Positions 47,763 through 58,769 of a DNA stretch of 64,000 nt are shown here, piece by piece. The position numbers were made by a program, and so were the translations under genes. The stretch's first letter is position 1. The number at the start of each line of letters is the position of its first letter. Where the stretch lies: positions 18,562,720 through 18,626,719 of the forward strand of contig CM058235.1 of assembly GCA_030180135.1 (NCBI GenBank). Reading direction: 5' to 3'. This DNA is from Orychophragmus violaceus. Its lineage: Eukaryota; Streptophyta; Magnoliopsida; Brassicales; Brassicaceae. Below the pieces are notes generated by a model. The model worked only from the letters and a program-made list of their open reading frames with translations, was not told the DNA's origin and searched no databases.

Positions 47763-48287
47763 GCGGAGCTCCGGCGAACGGCGGCGGCGCGTGACGGCGG
47801 ACGGCGGCGGCGCATGGAGAACGGCGGCGGCGCGTCAGGTATGCTCGCGGATCTTCCGGTGGAGCGTGCGGGCGCGTCCGGTGGTTTCTGGAGGCGTGGT
47901 CGGTCTCGTTGGCTTCGTCTCGTCGAGAGGAACGCGATGGTGTTCTCGGATTTCCCAGATTCCGCACGGTTAAAAAGATATGGCCATTTTAGCTCTCGGG
48001 TTGAAAGGAAACAGATCTGAAAAATGGCTTACCGGATTTCCTTCAATGCCAAACGATGTAGAAGCCCTAGATCTACTCTCTGGATGCGGTGGCTGCGACG
48101 GGACGGGAGCAGAGCTTCGCCGGGATCTCCTTTTTCCCTTTTCTCAATGGTGGAGGCTCCTTTAAATAGGGAAATGGAGATGGGAACCCTAGGGTTTTAG
48201 AAGGCTAATGGGCTTGGGCTTGCTCTATTTGGGCTTTATTTCTTCTTTTCTCAAAAAATTTAAATGGGCTGGGTCAGGGCCCTTACA
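47763..48287 (-). repeat. TE4 truncated LTR-f, end of array
   Basis: Same breakpoint as d and e. It ends CCCTTACA at 48287, followed by ACTCC, the right target duplication. In element sense this is the upstream LTR, so no complete 5' LTR borders the array on this side. The 73 bp to 48360 is flanking DNA, probably part of Helitron B. Confidence 0.88.
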
Positions 48288-48360
48288 ACTCCAGTTATCA
48301 TAGAGCCGTTTGTAGTATATCATGGGAATATGCGAGTAAATCAATTTCATCGTTAATAGG

Positions 48361-49495
48361 TGATATATCATGGTTTTTGTAGGTTTTCAACCATGATATA
48401 GTTGTGTATATTGAGTCTTTAACCTGGTTTTCGAGTCTATTGAGTCTTCTACATGTAGGCTTGCGTTTGGAGCAAAGAGCGGGATTCTAGGACGTTTCTG
48501 GTGATTTGAGCAGAGAGCTGAAGTTGGTGTCTCGACCACGACTGGATGTCGACAGAAGTTACACGCCGAGTTGAAGACAAGTTTTTAAGATTTGCAAAAA
48601 GACCCAGAAGTTTTCTCTAATTCTAATCTAGCCCCAAAACGTGTTAAGCAGTTTTAATTAGGTTTTCAGACTCTTTAGCATTTATCTTGTTCTTACTTTC
48701 GTTCTTGCTTGGAGATTGAGAGTTTTTTGCCAAGGGGCTGTTCTTGCTACTTGTAACCTTTGAGAGAAGGATTTCAAACCCCTTTACTTATCTATTCAGT
48801 CTTTTGATTTTCTATTCGATGATGTGTCGTTATTCTGATAATATGTCTGAGTAGTAACCTAGTTAGATTTAGGAATTATCATAGGGTTTTATACATGTTT
48901 AGATAACTGACTGATTAGGATTCTAAATCTATTTGTTCATCACCTAAGTTGCACTTAATACTGAATTCTGGATTGATCACCTAGGATTTAGATATGAGAT
49001 AATTAACTTAGCACGAGAGTGTGAGTTATAATCTGAATAAACTTAGTGTGAGCAATTTGACTAGATACAAAGAGATTTGGTTTAGGAGAATTGTGAACCG
49101 AAGAACCTGCTCTTAATGCTTGTTTAGAACTCTAGGATCACAAAGAGATTTGGATCGCTAGGTTGCTAAATATAGAAATAATCTCAGCGAGAGTTGGATT
49201 GTTTAGCATTGTGTTTCTAGTTCTTGAACTCGAGCTTAATCTGAATCTGGTTAGTTAAGTGTCTAGCATTGTATGATTCCCGAGAACTTCCTAAGTCTGA
49301 CGCCTTTCTCCTAGTCAAAACACCCCTTTGTTTACTTGCTTTCGTTTATTGCTTTCACTGAATTGGTTTAGCTTAACTTGAGAACATATAGTCTATCGTG
49401 TGAAACGTGAGTCCTTGTGGATACGATACCCCTGAATACTACAATAGCATAACTGTGCACTTGCAGTAGAATAGGGATTAAATCTTGCTCTATCA
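48361..49495 (+). repeat. Athila-R 5' LTR
   Basis: 1135 bp. Its first 41 bp can fold (TATATCATGG and CCATGATATA). It lacks the dyad module present in the 3' LTR. Confidence 0.93.
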
Positions 49496-49707
49496 AGTTT
49501 TTGGCGCCGTTGCCGGGGACTCAACTGAGTTCACCGATATATTTTGTTTTAAAGTTTAGTCTAAGTCATTTTTATTTCTTTGTTACTGATTTTTCTTGGT
49601 TTGGCTCGTTTTGTTGTTGCAGGAATCGACTAAAGCATCCAGCGTCGACCAACACCTCTTTAGTGTCGCCCGACACTCCTCACGGATTTCAGCTTTGAGA
49701 TCAGTGT
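49496..49707 (+). other. Athila-R primer site and leader
   Basis: TGGCGCCGTTGCCGGGG (49502-49518) is the tRNA-Asp primer site, 6 nt after the LTR. The leader carries a diverged dyad module (49643 and 49664, 21 bp apart). Confidence 0.9.
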
Positions 49708-51066
49708 ATGCCAAGTCGTCACACCTGTAGCAATCCAAACGAAGAGCTTTTGAACCTCAGGCTTGAGGAGCTTGCTAAACTTGGGAGAACGAAGAGAAAG
49801 GGTCAGAGAACTTCAAAGATGATGAACAATCGTTTGATTTTGAGACTAAATGCTGAAGGAGTTCTGAGAGACCAACAGAACAACCCATACAATGATCAGG
49901 GGCAAAGGATTGATGCCCAAGGACATGTGATCCCTGAACCTGAGAAGCCTCAAGGTGAGAGGAAGATGGTTAATGCTGGAGGTAATGGACAACCACCTAA
50001 TCCTCCTGCTGCTGAGAGGACTCTTGCTGATTACAACCGACCAAATGAGTTTTATGCTAACCGGTCATCAATTGTACCTCCTCCTTTTGAAATGAATGAT
50101 TTTGAACTCAAGACTGTCTACTATATGCTTCTGAGGCAGCATCCTTTCCATGGTCTTCCACATGAGCAACCCATGGACCACATTGAGGACTTTGAAGCCT
50201 TCGTCACTAGGATGAAGCACAATGGAGTGGGTTATGACTTCCTTTTCATCAAGCTTTTTCCATACTCTCTTGCTGGAGAAGCTGCAGCTTTGCTTAAGCA
50301 ATTTCCACCTGGGAAGTTACCTACTTGGGATGCAGTGAAGAGAGAGTTCCTGCAACATTTCTATGATGATGCTCGCTCCGATCAGCTCAGACAGGACCTG
50401 CTGACATTCACTCAGGGACCTACATAGCCGCTTAAGTCAGCTTGGGTAAGGTTTAAGATGTACCAACGAGACTGTCCCCATCATGGATTCTTTGAAGTTC
50501 AGCTGCTGGGCATTTTCTTCAGAGGTGTGGATCTCTGGTACCAATTTGTGTTAGATGCTGCCAGCAATGGTAACTTCAACACAAAGACTCGTGAGCAGGC
50601 TAGGATATTGATTGAGAACCTTGTGAGCAGCAACAACACTAAGACTGTAGATCAGAGAAGGAAAGAGTCTGGTGGAAAGGTTGATCATCTGCAGATAGCT
50701 GATATGAAGAACAAGTTGGATATTGTTCACAGCTTGTTGACTAGCAAGAAGCATGTCCATTTTGCTAAAGATGTTGAAGAGTTTGGACCTGAAGAAGGCT
50801 GCACAGAAGAAGATGTGAACTACATTGGTGGTTATGGATTTTAAGGAAACAGGTTTGGAAATCAGCAGAACAACAAGTTCTTCAATGGTGGACAGAAGAG
50901 TGCTTTCACAAGCAATCAGAACTCTTCTGGATATGGTCAGAATGCAGGTTACCAGAAGCCTTTTCAGCAGAACAACTCCTATCAGAGAACCTATGGATCA
51001 TCTTCCTTTCAGACTCCTCCTGCTATTAATGCTCATGAGAGTAAGCTGGAAGCTATGATGGAGTAG
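49708..51066 (+). pseudogene. Athila-R gag, three in-frame stops
   Basis: Starts at ATG 49708 (MPSRHTCSNPNEELL), chosen because the same start is conserved in Athila-L. The capsid core runs from ERTLADYNRP to RDCPHHGFFEV and IENLVSSNN. Stops: TAG 50425 (where Athila-L has Glu), TAA 50842 and TAG 51064. The frame is otherwise open, and the last two fit C-to-T changes of Gln codons. The tail (GNRFGNQQNN onward) is Asn/Gln-rich, with no zinc knuckle seen. Confidence 0.9.
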
Positions 51067-51963
51067 TTGCTGGAACAGAAATCGACCGAGATCGATTGCG
51101 GGGTCGATGACAGATCAAAATCGAGCAATGTCGACCGAGACCAAGCTGATGTCGGTCGACACCAGCAGCGTACATACTCTAATGCTACAAAGAAATCCCC
51201 TATAGCTAGTGGGAAAGTGTATAAAACCAAGATACCTTTCCCGAGAAACCCTAAGCAGTCCAAGTTTGATCGGTTCAAGGCTAAATACATGGCTATGCTG
51301 AGCAAGCTAACTCTCCCAATGCCATTGATGGATACTATCAACAACAACCAAGTGTTGAAGAGGTGTTTGAAACAGATGTTGACTTCTGACATGGGAGATG
51401 AAGAGAGTGTGATGATGATCACTGAAGTCTGTAGTGCTGTCATTCTAAAAAGAGTTCCTGAGAAGCAAAAGGACTCAGGGAGCTTTGTCTTGGACTGTAC
51501 CATCTTCAGCAACATATTTGAGAGGTCACTTTGTGATTTGGGTTCAAGTGTCAATCCAATGCCATATTCAGTTTCTAAGCAGATGGGAATCACAGACTTC
51601 ACACCTACTAGGATCTCCTTGATTCTAGCTGATCGTTCCATGAGAATTCCTGAAGGTATCTTGGAAGATGTACCAGTGAAGATTGGAGAATGTGTTATCC
51701 CACCTGGCTTCGTAGTCCTGCAGTACAATGATGAGCCTAAGGACCCTCTTATCTTGGGCAGACCATTCTTGGCTACAGCTGGTGCAATCATTGATGTGAA
51801 AAGAGGAAAGATTGGACTAAATGTGGGTGATCTGGTGATGAATTTTGACATGGACAAGTTGATGAGACACCCCACCATTGATGGACAGACCTTCTATGTT
51901 GAAACGATTGAGAATCTGGCTGTAGAATTCTTCAATCAAATGCATCCTGTCGACCCTTTGTAA
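51067..51963 (+). pseudogene. Athila-R protease domain region
   Basis: Same frame as gag. The first 40 residues are a linker encoding two dyad modules (51080-51161). A proline-rich KIPFPRNPKQ segment follows, then the retropepsin-like fold: CDLGSSVNPMPYSV (D-L-G, usual in Athila), ILGRPFLATAGAIIDV. Ends at TAA 51961, still in the polyprotein frame. The protease would cleave gag-pol in the particle. Confidence 0.88.
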
Positions 51964-51972
51964 AGAGCTTTA

Positions 51973-53045
51973 ATGAGTTCCAAGCATGAGTTGGAGATGG
52001 AGGATGAAGCTGCTACTGGGTATTTGAGGCTGATGTACGCTACTGAGCAAGTGATGAACTTGGAAGTGGCCGATACCATCCAATGTCGACCGACACCACA
52101 AGCGAATTGGTCGACACCAACTGCGAGAGATTGGAGCGAAGAGAAAGCTCCAAAGATTGAGCTGAAGCAGCTGCCTGCAAGGCTCAAATACGCGCTCTTA
52201 GGTAAAAATTCCACTTATCCTGTCATTGTCAATGCTGATTTGAATAACGCAGAACTCACTTTACTGCTAAGAAAGCTGCGCAAGCATCGCAAGACTCTTG
52301 GCTATTCTCTTGATGATATTTCAGGTATCTCTCCAGACTTGTGCATGCATAGAATACACCTTGAGGATGAGAGCATGTCGTTGAGCGTTTGAATCCTAAC
52401 CTGAAGGAGGTTGTGAAGAAAGAGATCATGAAGCTGCTGCAAGCTGAGATCATCTACCATATTTCAGACAGTGATTGGGTCAGAACCGGTTCATGTGGTT
52501 CCTACGAAAGGAGGAGTCACAGTGGTGAAAATGACAAAAATGAGCTGATTCCTACGAGGACAATCACTGGCCACTGGATGTGCATAGACTACAGGAAGCT
52601 GAATGCATCCATCAGAAAAGACAACTTTCCACTCCCTTTCATTGATCAGATGTTGGAAAGGTTGGCAAATCATCCTTACTACTGCTTCTTGGATGGTTAT
52701 TCTGGTTTCTTTCAGATCCCTATCCACCCAGAGGACCAGGAGAAGACCACATTTACCTGTCCATATGGCACCTTTGCATACCGCAGAATGCCTTTCGGAC
52801 TGTGTAATGCTCCTACGACGTTTCAGAGGTGCATGATGTCTATCTTCACATACATGATAGAGGATTTTATGGAGGTCTTCATGGATGATTTCTCTGTCTA
52901 CAGACCATCTTTCCATGTTTGTCTGGATATTCTATGCAAGGTGCTAGCTCGCTGTGAGGAAAAGCACCTGGTTTTGAACTGGGAAAAATGTCATTTTATG
53001 GTCAAAAATGGCATTGTACTTGGGCATAGAGTTTCTGAGGCATGA
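51973..53045 (+). pseudogene. Athila-R linker and reverse transcriptase, frameshifted
   Basis: 51973-52392 continues the gag frame as the protease-RT linker (a dyad module at 52084-52116, then LLGKNSTYPVIVNADL and IHLEDES). The frame then shifts at about 52375 and RT reads 52389-53045: LIPTRTITGHWMCIDYRKLN, FLDGYSGFFQIPIHP, YRRMPFGLCNAP and catalytic FMDDFSVY. The region SCGSYERRSHSGEND replaces the usual VHVVPKKGG-type motif, suggesting further small indels. TGA at 53043 ends the segment. Confidence 0.9.
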
Positions 53046-53051
53046 ATTGAG

Positions 53052-53765
53052 GTGAACAGAGCTAAGATTGAGGTGATGACATGGCTGCAGGCACCGGATT
53101 CAGTCAAGGGAATTAAGAGTTATCTTGGGCATGCTGGTTTTTATAGGAGATTTATTAAAGACTTCAGCAAGATAGCTAGACCACTTACTGCACTTCTTTG
53201 CAAAGATGTGAAGTTTGAGTTCACAGATGAGTGTCATGCTGCATTCAAGGAGCTGAAACATGCCTTGATCTCGGCCCCAATTGTGCAACCACCGGATTGG
53301 AATCTGCCTTTTGAGGTAATGTGTGATGCCAGCGATTATGCGGTAGGAGCTGTGCTTGGGTAGAAAAAGGACATGAAGCTCTATGCTATCTATTATGCCA
53401 GTTGAACTCTCGATGATGCTCGGAGTAATTATGCAACCACTGAGAAGGAGTTGTTGGCAGTTGTGTTTGCATTCAAGAAGTTCCGACCATATCTGATTGG
53501 ATCCAAGGTAGTTGTGCATACTGACCATTATGCGCTTAAGTATCTGATGCAGAAGAAAGATTCTAAGCCAAGGCTGCTGAGATGGATTTTGCTGCTCCAA
53601 GAGTTTGACATAGAGGTGAGAGACAAGAAAGGAGTAGAAGATGGTGTTGCTGATCACTTATCACGGATTAGGATCGATGAGGACGTCCCTATAGATGATT
53701 TTCTACCAGAGGAGAACATCTACAAGGTTGAGACAGGATTTCAGGCAGTTTCTACGAGTCGGTAG
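53052..53765 (+). pseudogene. Athila-R RNase H domain, stops present
   Basis: Same frame as RT. Contains FLGHAGFYRRF-like YLGHAGFYRRFIKDFSKIAR, MCDASDYAVGAVLG, ATTEKELLAVVFAFKKFR, HTDHYALKYL and GVADHLSRI, the RT connection and RNase H of gypsy elements. Interrupted by TAG 53361 and TGA 53404. It ends at TAG 53763 inside a dyad module. Confidence 0.9.
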
Positions 53766-53827
53766 ACACTCAGTTCATGTCGGTCGACACCCGACTCGAA
53801 AAAGCGGACGATAATTGATCAACACTT

Positions 53828-55241
53828 ATGTCGGTCGACATCAACACTGATGTCGGTCGACATCCATTGCGGATACAGGCTGCTATTCTCGATGATGAAG
53901 CTGACATGTTCATAGCTGCAGTCGCCCAAGGTTCTCTCTCTACTAGACCTTGGTACGCCGACATAGCCAACTACCTTGCTGCGGATGATGAGCCTGAAGT
54001 ATTTAAAGGCTATGCTAAGAAGAAGTTCCTTAGGGAAGTTAGACGCTATTATTGGGATGAACCTTACTTGTACAAGCACTGCTCTGATGGTATCTACAGA
54101 CATTGCATCGCAGAGTCTGAAGTTGATAATGTGCTGTATCACTGCCGTGGTTCTGAGTATGTTGGACACTTTGCTACATTCAAGACAGTGTTCCAAGGTT
54201 CTTCAAGCAGGCTTCTGGTGGCCTATGATGTTCAGAGATGCTCAGTTGTTCATCTCTCAGTGTGATGTGTGTCAGAGGAGGGGGAAGATCAGCAAGAGAC
54301 ATGAGATGCCACAAAACTTCATCCTCGAGGTTGAAGTCTTTGACTGCTGGGGCATCGACTGCATGGGTCCGTTTCCATCTTCCTATGGGAAAAGGTATAT
54401 ATTGGTTGTTGTGGACTATGTATCCAAGTGGGTTGAAGGAATTGCAAGTCCAACCAATGACTCTTCGGTAGTTCTTAAGCTGTTTAAGACTATCATCTTC
54501 CCCAGATTTGGAGTGCCTAGGATTGTGATAAGTGATGGTGGTTCTCACTTCATCAACAAGGTCTTCGAGAAGTTGCTTAAAAAGCATGGTGTTAATCATC
54601 GTGTGGCTACTCCATACCACCCTCAGACTAGTGGGCAGGTTGAGGTTTCAAACCGATATAACAAGGAGATTCTGGAGAAGACAGTGGGAAAGACTACGAA
54701 GGACTGGTCTGCTAAGCTGGATGATGCGTTGTGGGCCTACAGGACTGCGTTTAAGACGCCACTTGGGACTACACCTTTCCATCTACTCTATGGGAAAGCT
54801 TGTCACCTTCCAGTTGAGCTCTAGCATAAGGCTAGATGGGCTGTGAAACAGATGAACTATGACCTGAAACCTGCAGTTGAGAGACGTTTGATACAGCTTA
54901 ATGAGTTACATGAGATTCACCACCATGCCTATGAGAACTCAAAGCTGTACAAGGAGCGTACAAAGGCATATCATGATAAGAAGATCATCTCACGCAACTT
55001 TGAACCCAATGATCAGGTAATCCTCTATAGCTCTCGCTTAACACTTTTTCCTGGCAAGTTGTGTTCTTGTTGGTCAGGAGCATTCATCGTCAAGGAAGCT
55101 ATACCACACGGAGTTGTTATCTTGATGAATTCCAAAGGCGAGGAGTGCACAATCAATGAGCAAAAGGTGAAACATTACTGGGCAAAAGCTAAAATTCCAG
55201 AAGGCAACACTGTCCATCTGGATAATCCACCCAATGCCTAA
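53828..55241 (+). pseudogene. Athila-R integrase, frameshift and stop
   Basis: The N-terminal part (53828 to about 54195) has YADIANYLAADD, RRYYWDEPYLYKHC and CRGSEYVGHFATFKT. A frameshift follows and the rest reads in the RT frame: ISQCDVCQRRG (zinc), GIDCMGPFP, VISDGGSHFINK and SGQVEVSNR for the D, D and E catalytic residues, then ALWAYRTAFKTPLGTTPF. TAG at 54822 and continuation from 54843 (MKQMNYDLKP) to NPPNA. The integrase would insert cDNA in the genome; it is dead here. Confidence 0.9.
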
Positions 55242-56576
55242 TCGCGATACACTCAAGCTATTGACGTTAAACGAGCGCTGAGTGGGAGGCAACCAACTGT
55301 AGGTTAGTTTTCACTTCTATTTGGTTTTCGTCCTTGTGTATTTTGATTTTTCTGGTTTTTGTGTGTCAGGGCCGTATAGAACATGTTTGCAGAAATCAGT
55401 GTCGGTCGACATTACCACGGTGTCGGTCGACGCCAAACTCGAGAACACGGATGGAAATCGATAATGCTCGATTAGGAGCAAATCGATGTCGACTAAAGCT
55501 CAATGTCGCCCGACACTGGATGAGCGTCGGTCGACATCGACTGCGACCACATGTAAGATTTCTGTTTTCTCAAGTTCTCGGTTACTTATGCCTTGTTCTT
55601 CCGAACCCAAGCTACGATTGCACTGGGGACAGTGCAGTCTAAGTGTGAGGGATGTGGCTACTGACATTGTGTTTTTTTTTTCTTAGAGTCAGTCACTTGT
55701 TTTCACTTGTTTTCAAACTGGTTTTATTGAGTCAAAATGTGTATGAAACTATGATTTTTCGAGGAAAATTTTCGCTGGAACAAGAACTAAGTGACCATTG
55801 GACAGACTTGCAGTAGTTCTATGACTATTAGAAAACCCAAACGGATCAACTTACCAAGGACACCCATATCTAACCAGGTATTTGGAGGATCCATCACTAA
55901 CTTCACCACTAAACCTGACTTTAATTTCTTACTTAGGGGCTTGAGATCTCTGGATCGGATTCCTCTGATGTACTTGACACAGCCTGTGATCCTGTTTGAG
56001 TATGGTTCATGATTTTCCCCTCCCTTAAAAAAAAAAGAAGAGAGATTAAAACCGAGGATAAGCTAGTAGCTTCAAAGTGGTCACGGGAGTGGTAGAGACC
56101 CCTATTACCTCTTGTGTATCCATGAAAAAATCCAAAGTTAAACCCCAAGTGAAAAGGGAAGAGCACTGATAGAAAAAATAAAATGATACCCAGTGGGGAA
56201 AATTCAGTGCTAAGGGAGAAAGGGAAAAGAAAGGAACCAGAAAACGACAGTTTGGTGGTCAGTACTGACTGAGTTGAGTCCATGTGTCCTCTGACCGATA
56301 CTCCCTCTGTAAGACCGCACCTAATTGTATACAGAGGTTAGTGTGGTTAACTTGAATATCCTAATCTGATTGTGGAGTTTACTTGGGACAGTTGCTTAGT
56401 GTGCGGGAAGTATATTGTGGTCTTGATATCTGTAGGAAAGTTTTCAGTGGTTTACTAAGTGAATGTGAATGCGAAAGTTACTAGGACGAAATGAGTTTCT
56501 GAGTTTTCAAACCTCTTTCTTATGCTTTAGTTATTTTACTTGCTTGAGGGCAAGCAAGAGCTAAGTGTGGGAGAGT
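55242..56576 (+). other. Athila-R 3' region with hairpin and polypurine tract
   Basis: 1.3 kb with no long ORF, so no envelope-like gene. Dyads lie at 55400/55421 and 55504/55525. Hairpin CTTGCTTG, AGGG, CAAGCAAG (56539-56558) precedes the purine tract AAGTGTGGGAGAGT before the LTR. Confidence 0.82.
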
Positions 56577-57749
56577 TGATATATCATGGTTTTTCTAGGT
56601 TTTCAACCATGATATAGTTGTGTATATTGAGTCTTTAACCTGGTTTTTCGAGTCTATTGAGTCTTCTACAGGTAGGCTTGCGTTTGGAGCAAAGAGCGGG
56701 ATTCTAGGACGTTTCTGGTGATTTGAGCAGGGAGCTGAAGTTGGTGTCTCGACCACGACTGGATGTCGACCGACACTGACCTTGGTGTCGGTCGACACTG
56801 AGGGCGACATAAGTTACACGCCGAGTTGAAGACAAGTTTTGAAGATTTTCAAAAAGACCCAGAAGTTTTCCCTAATTTTAATCTAGCCCCAAAACGTGTT
56901 TAGCAATTTTAATTAGGTTTTCACACTCATTATCATTTATCTTGTTCTTAGTTTTGTTCTTTCTTGGAGATTGAGAGATTTGTGCCAAGGGGCTGTTCTT
57001 GCTACTTGTAACCTTTTAGAGAAGGATTTCGAACCCCTTTACTTATCTATTCAGTCTTTTGGTTTTCTATTCGATCATGTGTCGTTATTCTGATAACATG
57101 TCTGAGTAGTAACCTAGTTAGATTTAGGAATTCTCATAGGGTTTTATACATGTTTAGATAACTGACTGATTAGGATTCTAAATCTATTCATTCATCACCT
57201 AAGTTGCACTTAATACTGAATTCTGGATTGATCACCTAGGATTTAGATATGAGATAATTAACTTAGCACGAGAGTGTGAGTTATAATCTGAATAAACTTA
57301 GTGTGAGAAATTTGACTAGATACAAAGAGATTTTGTTTAGGAGAATTGTGAACCGAAGAACCTTTTCTTAATGCTTGTTTAGAACTCTAGGATCACAAAG
57401 AGATTTGGATCGCTAGGTTGCTAGATATAGAAATAATCTCAGCGAGAATTGGATTGTTTAGCATTGTGTTTCTAGTTCTTGAACTCGAGCTTAATCTGAA
57501 TCCGGTTAATTAAGTGTCTAGCATTGTATGATTTCCGAGAACTTCCTAAGTCTAACGCCTTTCTCCTACTGAAAACACACCTTTGTTTACTTGCCTTCGT
57601 TTATTGCTTTCACTGAATTGGTTTAGCTTAACTTAAGAACATATAGTCTATCGTGTGAAACGTGAGTCCTTGTGGATACGATACCCTGAATACTACAATA
57701 GCATAACTGTGCACTTGCAGTAGAATAGGGATTAAATCTTGCTCTATCA
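56577..57749 (+). repeat. Athila-R 3' LTR
   Basis: 1173 bp. It keeps the dyad module (56764 and 56786) that the 5' LTR lost. Same terminal hairpin. Confidence 0.93.
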
Positions 57750-58207
57750 ATAAATATAGCATTTTTTCGCACGCTTATTGATAAGAGAGAGATATAATGC
57801 TATTTGAAATTCTTGTTAGTCAAATAAAGTATGTTATCCGTAAAATTTGTCCGGAATCTTGTTAAAAAATCTTGTTATGCACGCTTATTGATAAAAGAGA
57901 TATGATGCTATTTTAAATTCTTGTTAGAAACTAATTTCAATCGATTGTAAATTGTTTCAAAAAAATCTGGTTTGCTTGATTTTATTTTAAAAACGATTTG
58001 CTACAACATGAAAAGGAAACTAGATATGAAACAGGATTAGCAAATCTCATAGAGAAAAAAAATGATCGCTTAATTTGTTCTTTTTCTTAAAGAAAACCTT
58101 ACCTTGAATGAAATAAAAATAAAAACAAAAAATTAGTGGCATAGTTTGTAAATAAATTGAAAAGAATGGATAGTTTCTATTTTGTATTTCTGTTTTATTA
58201 GTATAGA
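57750..58207 (-). mobile_element. Helitron 5' terminus (possibly Helitron B)
   Basis: On the minus strand TCTATACTAATAAAACAG starts at 58207 after an A, an ATREP-type Helitron 5' end nearly the same as that at 21356. The AT-rich body contains two copies of GCACGCTTATTGATAA (about 57768 and 57879). No gene. Confidence 0.5.
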
Positions 58208-58384
58208 TATGTTTTTGTATAGGTTTTTGTAAAGTAATGAATATCATTGATAAAGAGTATATGAATATGTACTGAGGCAGATTACATGACAAGGAAACTA
58301 AATATTTCAGAGAATAAAAATATACAAAGGGAGTAATTGACGATAAACAAATCTCTGCATTGACGAATATGTATGTATCACTAA

Positions 58385-58720
58385 TATGCCCTCTCGCGAT
58401 GGAGGGATCTTTGGCATTCCAATCTTGTTCCGTAGAGCTGTGATCCATGATGCACTTAGCGGCATGATAAGATTGTTCACAAGTTGTTCATGTGTCGATA
58501 CATGAGCGACTCTTACCTTATTGTCTTGAAGTTGATTTCATATAAAGTGATAATCAATAACTACATGCTTCATCTTTGAATAAAATATTAGATTTGTGGA
58601 CAGGTAATTGGCTTCAATATTATCCTAGTAGATTACCGGTGGAGTGATTATGATGATGCCAAGTTCTGTTAAGAATGAATATACCCAATTGAGCTATGAT
58701 GATGTGTTGGCGATCGCGTG
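58385..58720 (-). pseudogene. Degenerate copia RNase H fragment
   Basis: Minus-strand reading shows MKHVVIDYHFI, RVAHVSTHEQLVNNL and LRNKIGMPKI, the C-terminal RNase H tail of a copia element (usual forms KHIAIDYHFVRD and VAHVSTHDQLAD). Upstream pieces in shifted frames resemble the preceding strand. Multiple stops. It is not from the TE2/TE3 lineage. Confidence 0.75.
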
Positions 58721-58769
58721 GTGTTCAGTCTCCGATGTAGATCATACCATACTTTTTTACTTTTTGATG

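Larger units (their letters stand above)
26003..48287 (-). mobile_element. TE4: tandem array of a non-coding LTR retrotransposon
   Basis: Six LTRs (three full, three truncated) alternate with five internal regions, all in minus orientation. In element sense the LTR starts TGTAAGGGCCC and ends GGTGTTACA, the tRNA-Met primer site TGGTATCAGAGCC follows, and a TAAGGGGGGGAGAAT purine tract precedes the LTR. Ends and tract resemble plant chromoviruses (Tekay/Del-like), but no gag or pol is present, so it is a LARD-type derivative. The whole array is flanked by ACTCC (25998-26002 and 48288-48292), showing one integration event. TE3 lies within the second internal region. The first LTR base pair after TA is mutated (TATAAC for TGTAAC). 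Confidence 0.88.
48361..57749 (+). mobile_element. Athila-R: full-length, inactivated Athila retrotransposon
   Basis: 9.4-kb Ty3/gypsy element. LTRs (48361-49495 and 56577-57749) start TGATATATCATGG and end GCTCTATCA. It has a tRNA-Asp primer site, gag, protease, reverse transcriptase, RNase H, integrase and a 3' region without an extra ORF. LTRs differ by roughly 3% and by a 38-bp deletion, so it is older than TE1-TE3. Possible target duplication ATAGG/ATAAA differs by two G-to-A changes. At least eight in-frame stops and two or more frameshifts make it non-functional. Confidence 0.94.

Noticed and set aside
55334..56283. Envelope-like gene after Athila-R integrase
   Set aside because: Only short unrelated ORFs; no ATHILA-type or membrane protein signal.
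58047..58448. 133-aa minus-strand ORF
   Set aside because: AT-rich chance frame overlapping a Helitron end and a copia remnant read in another frame.
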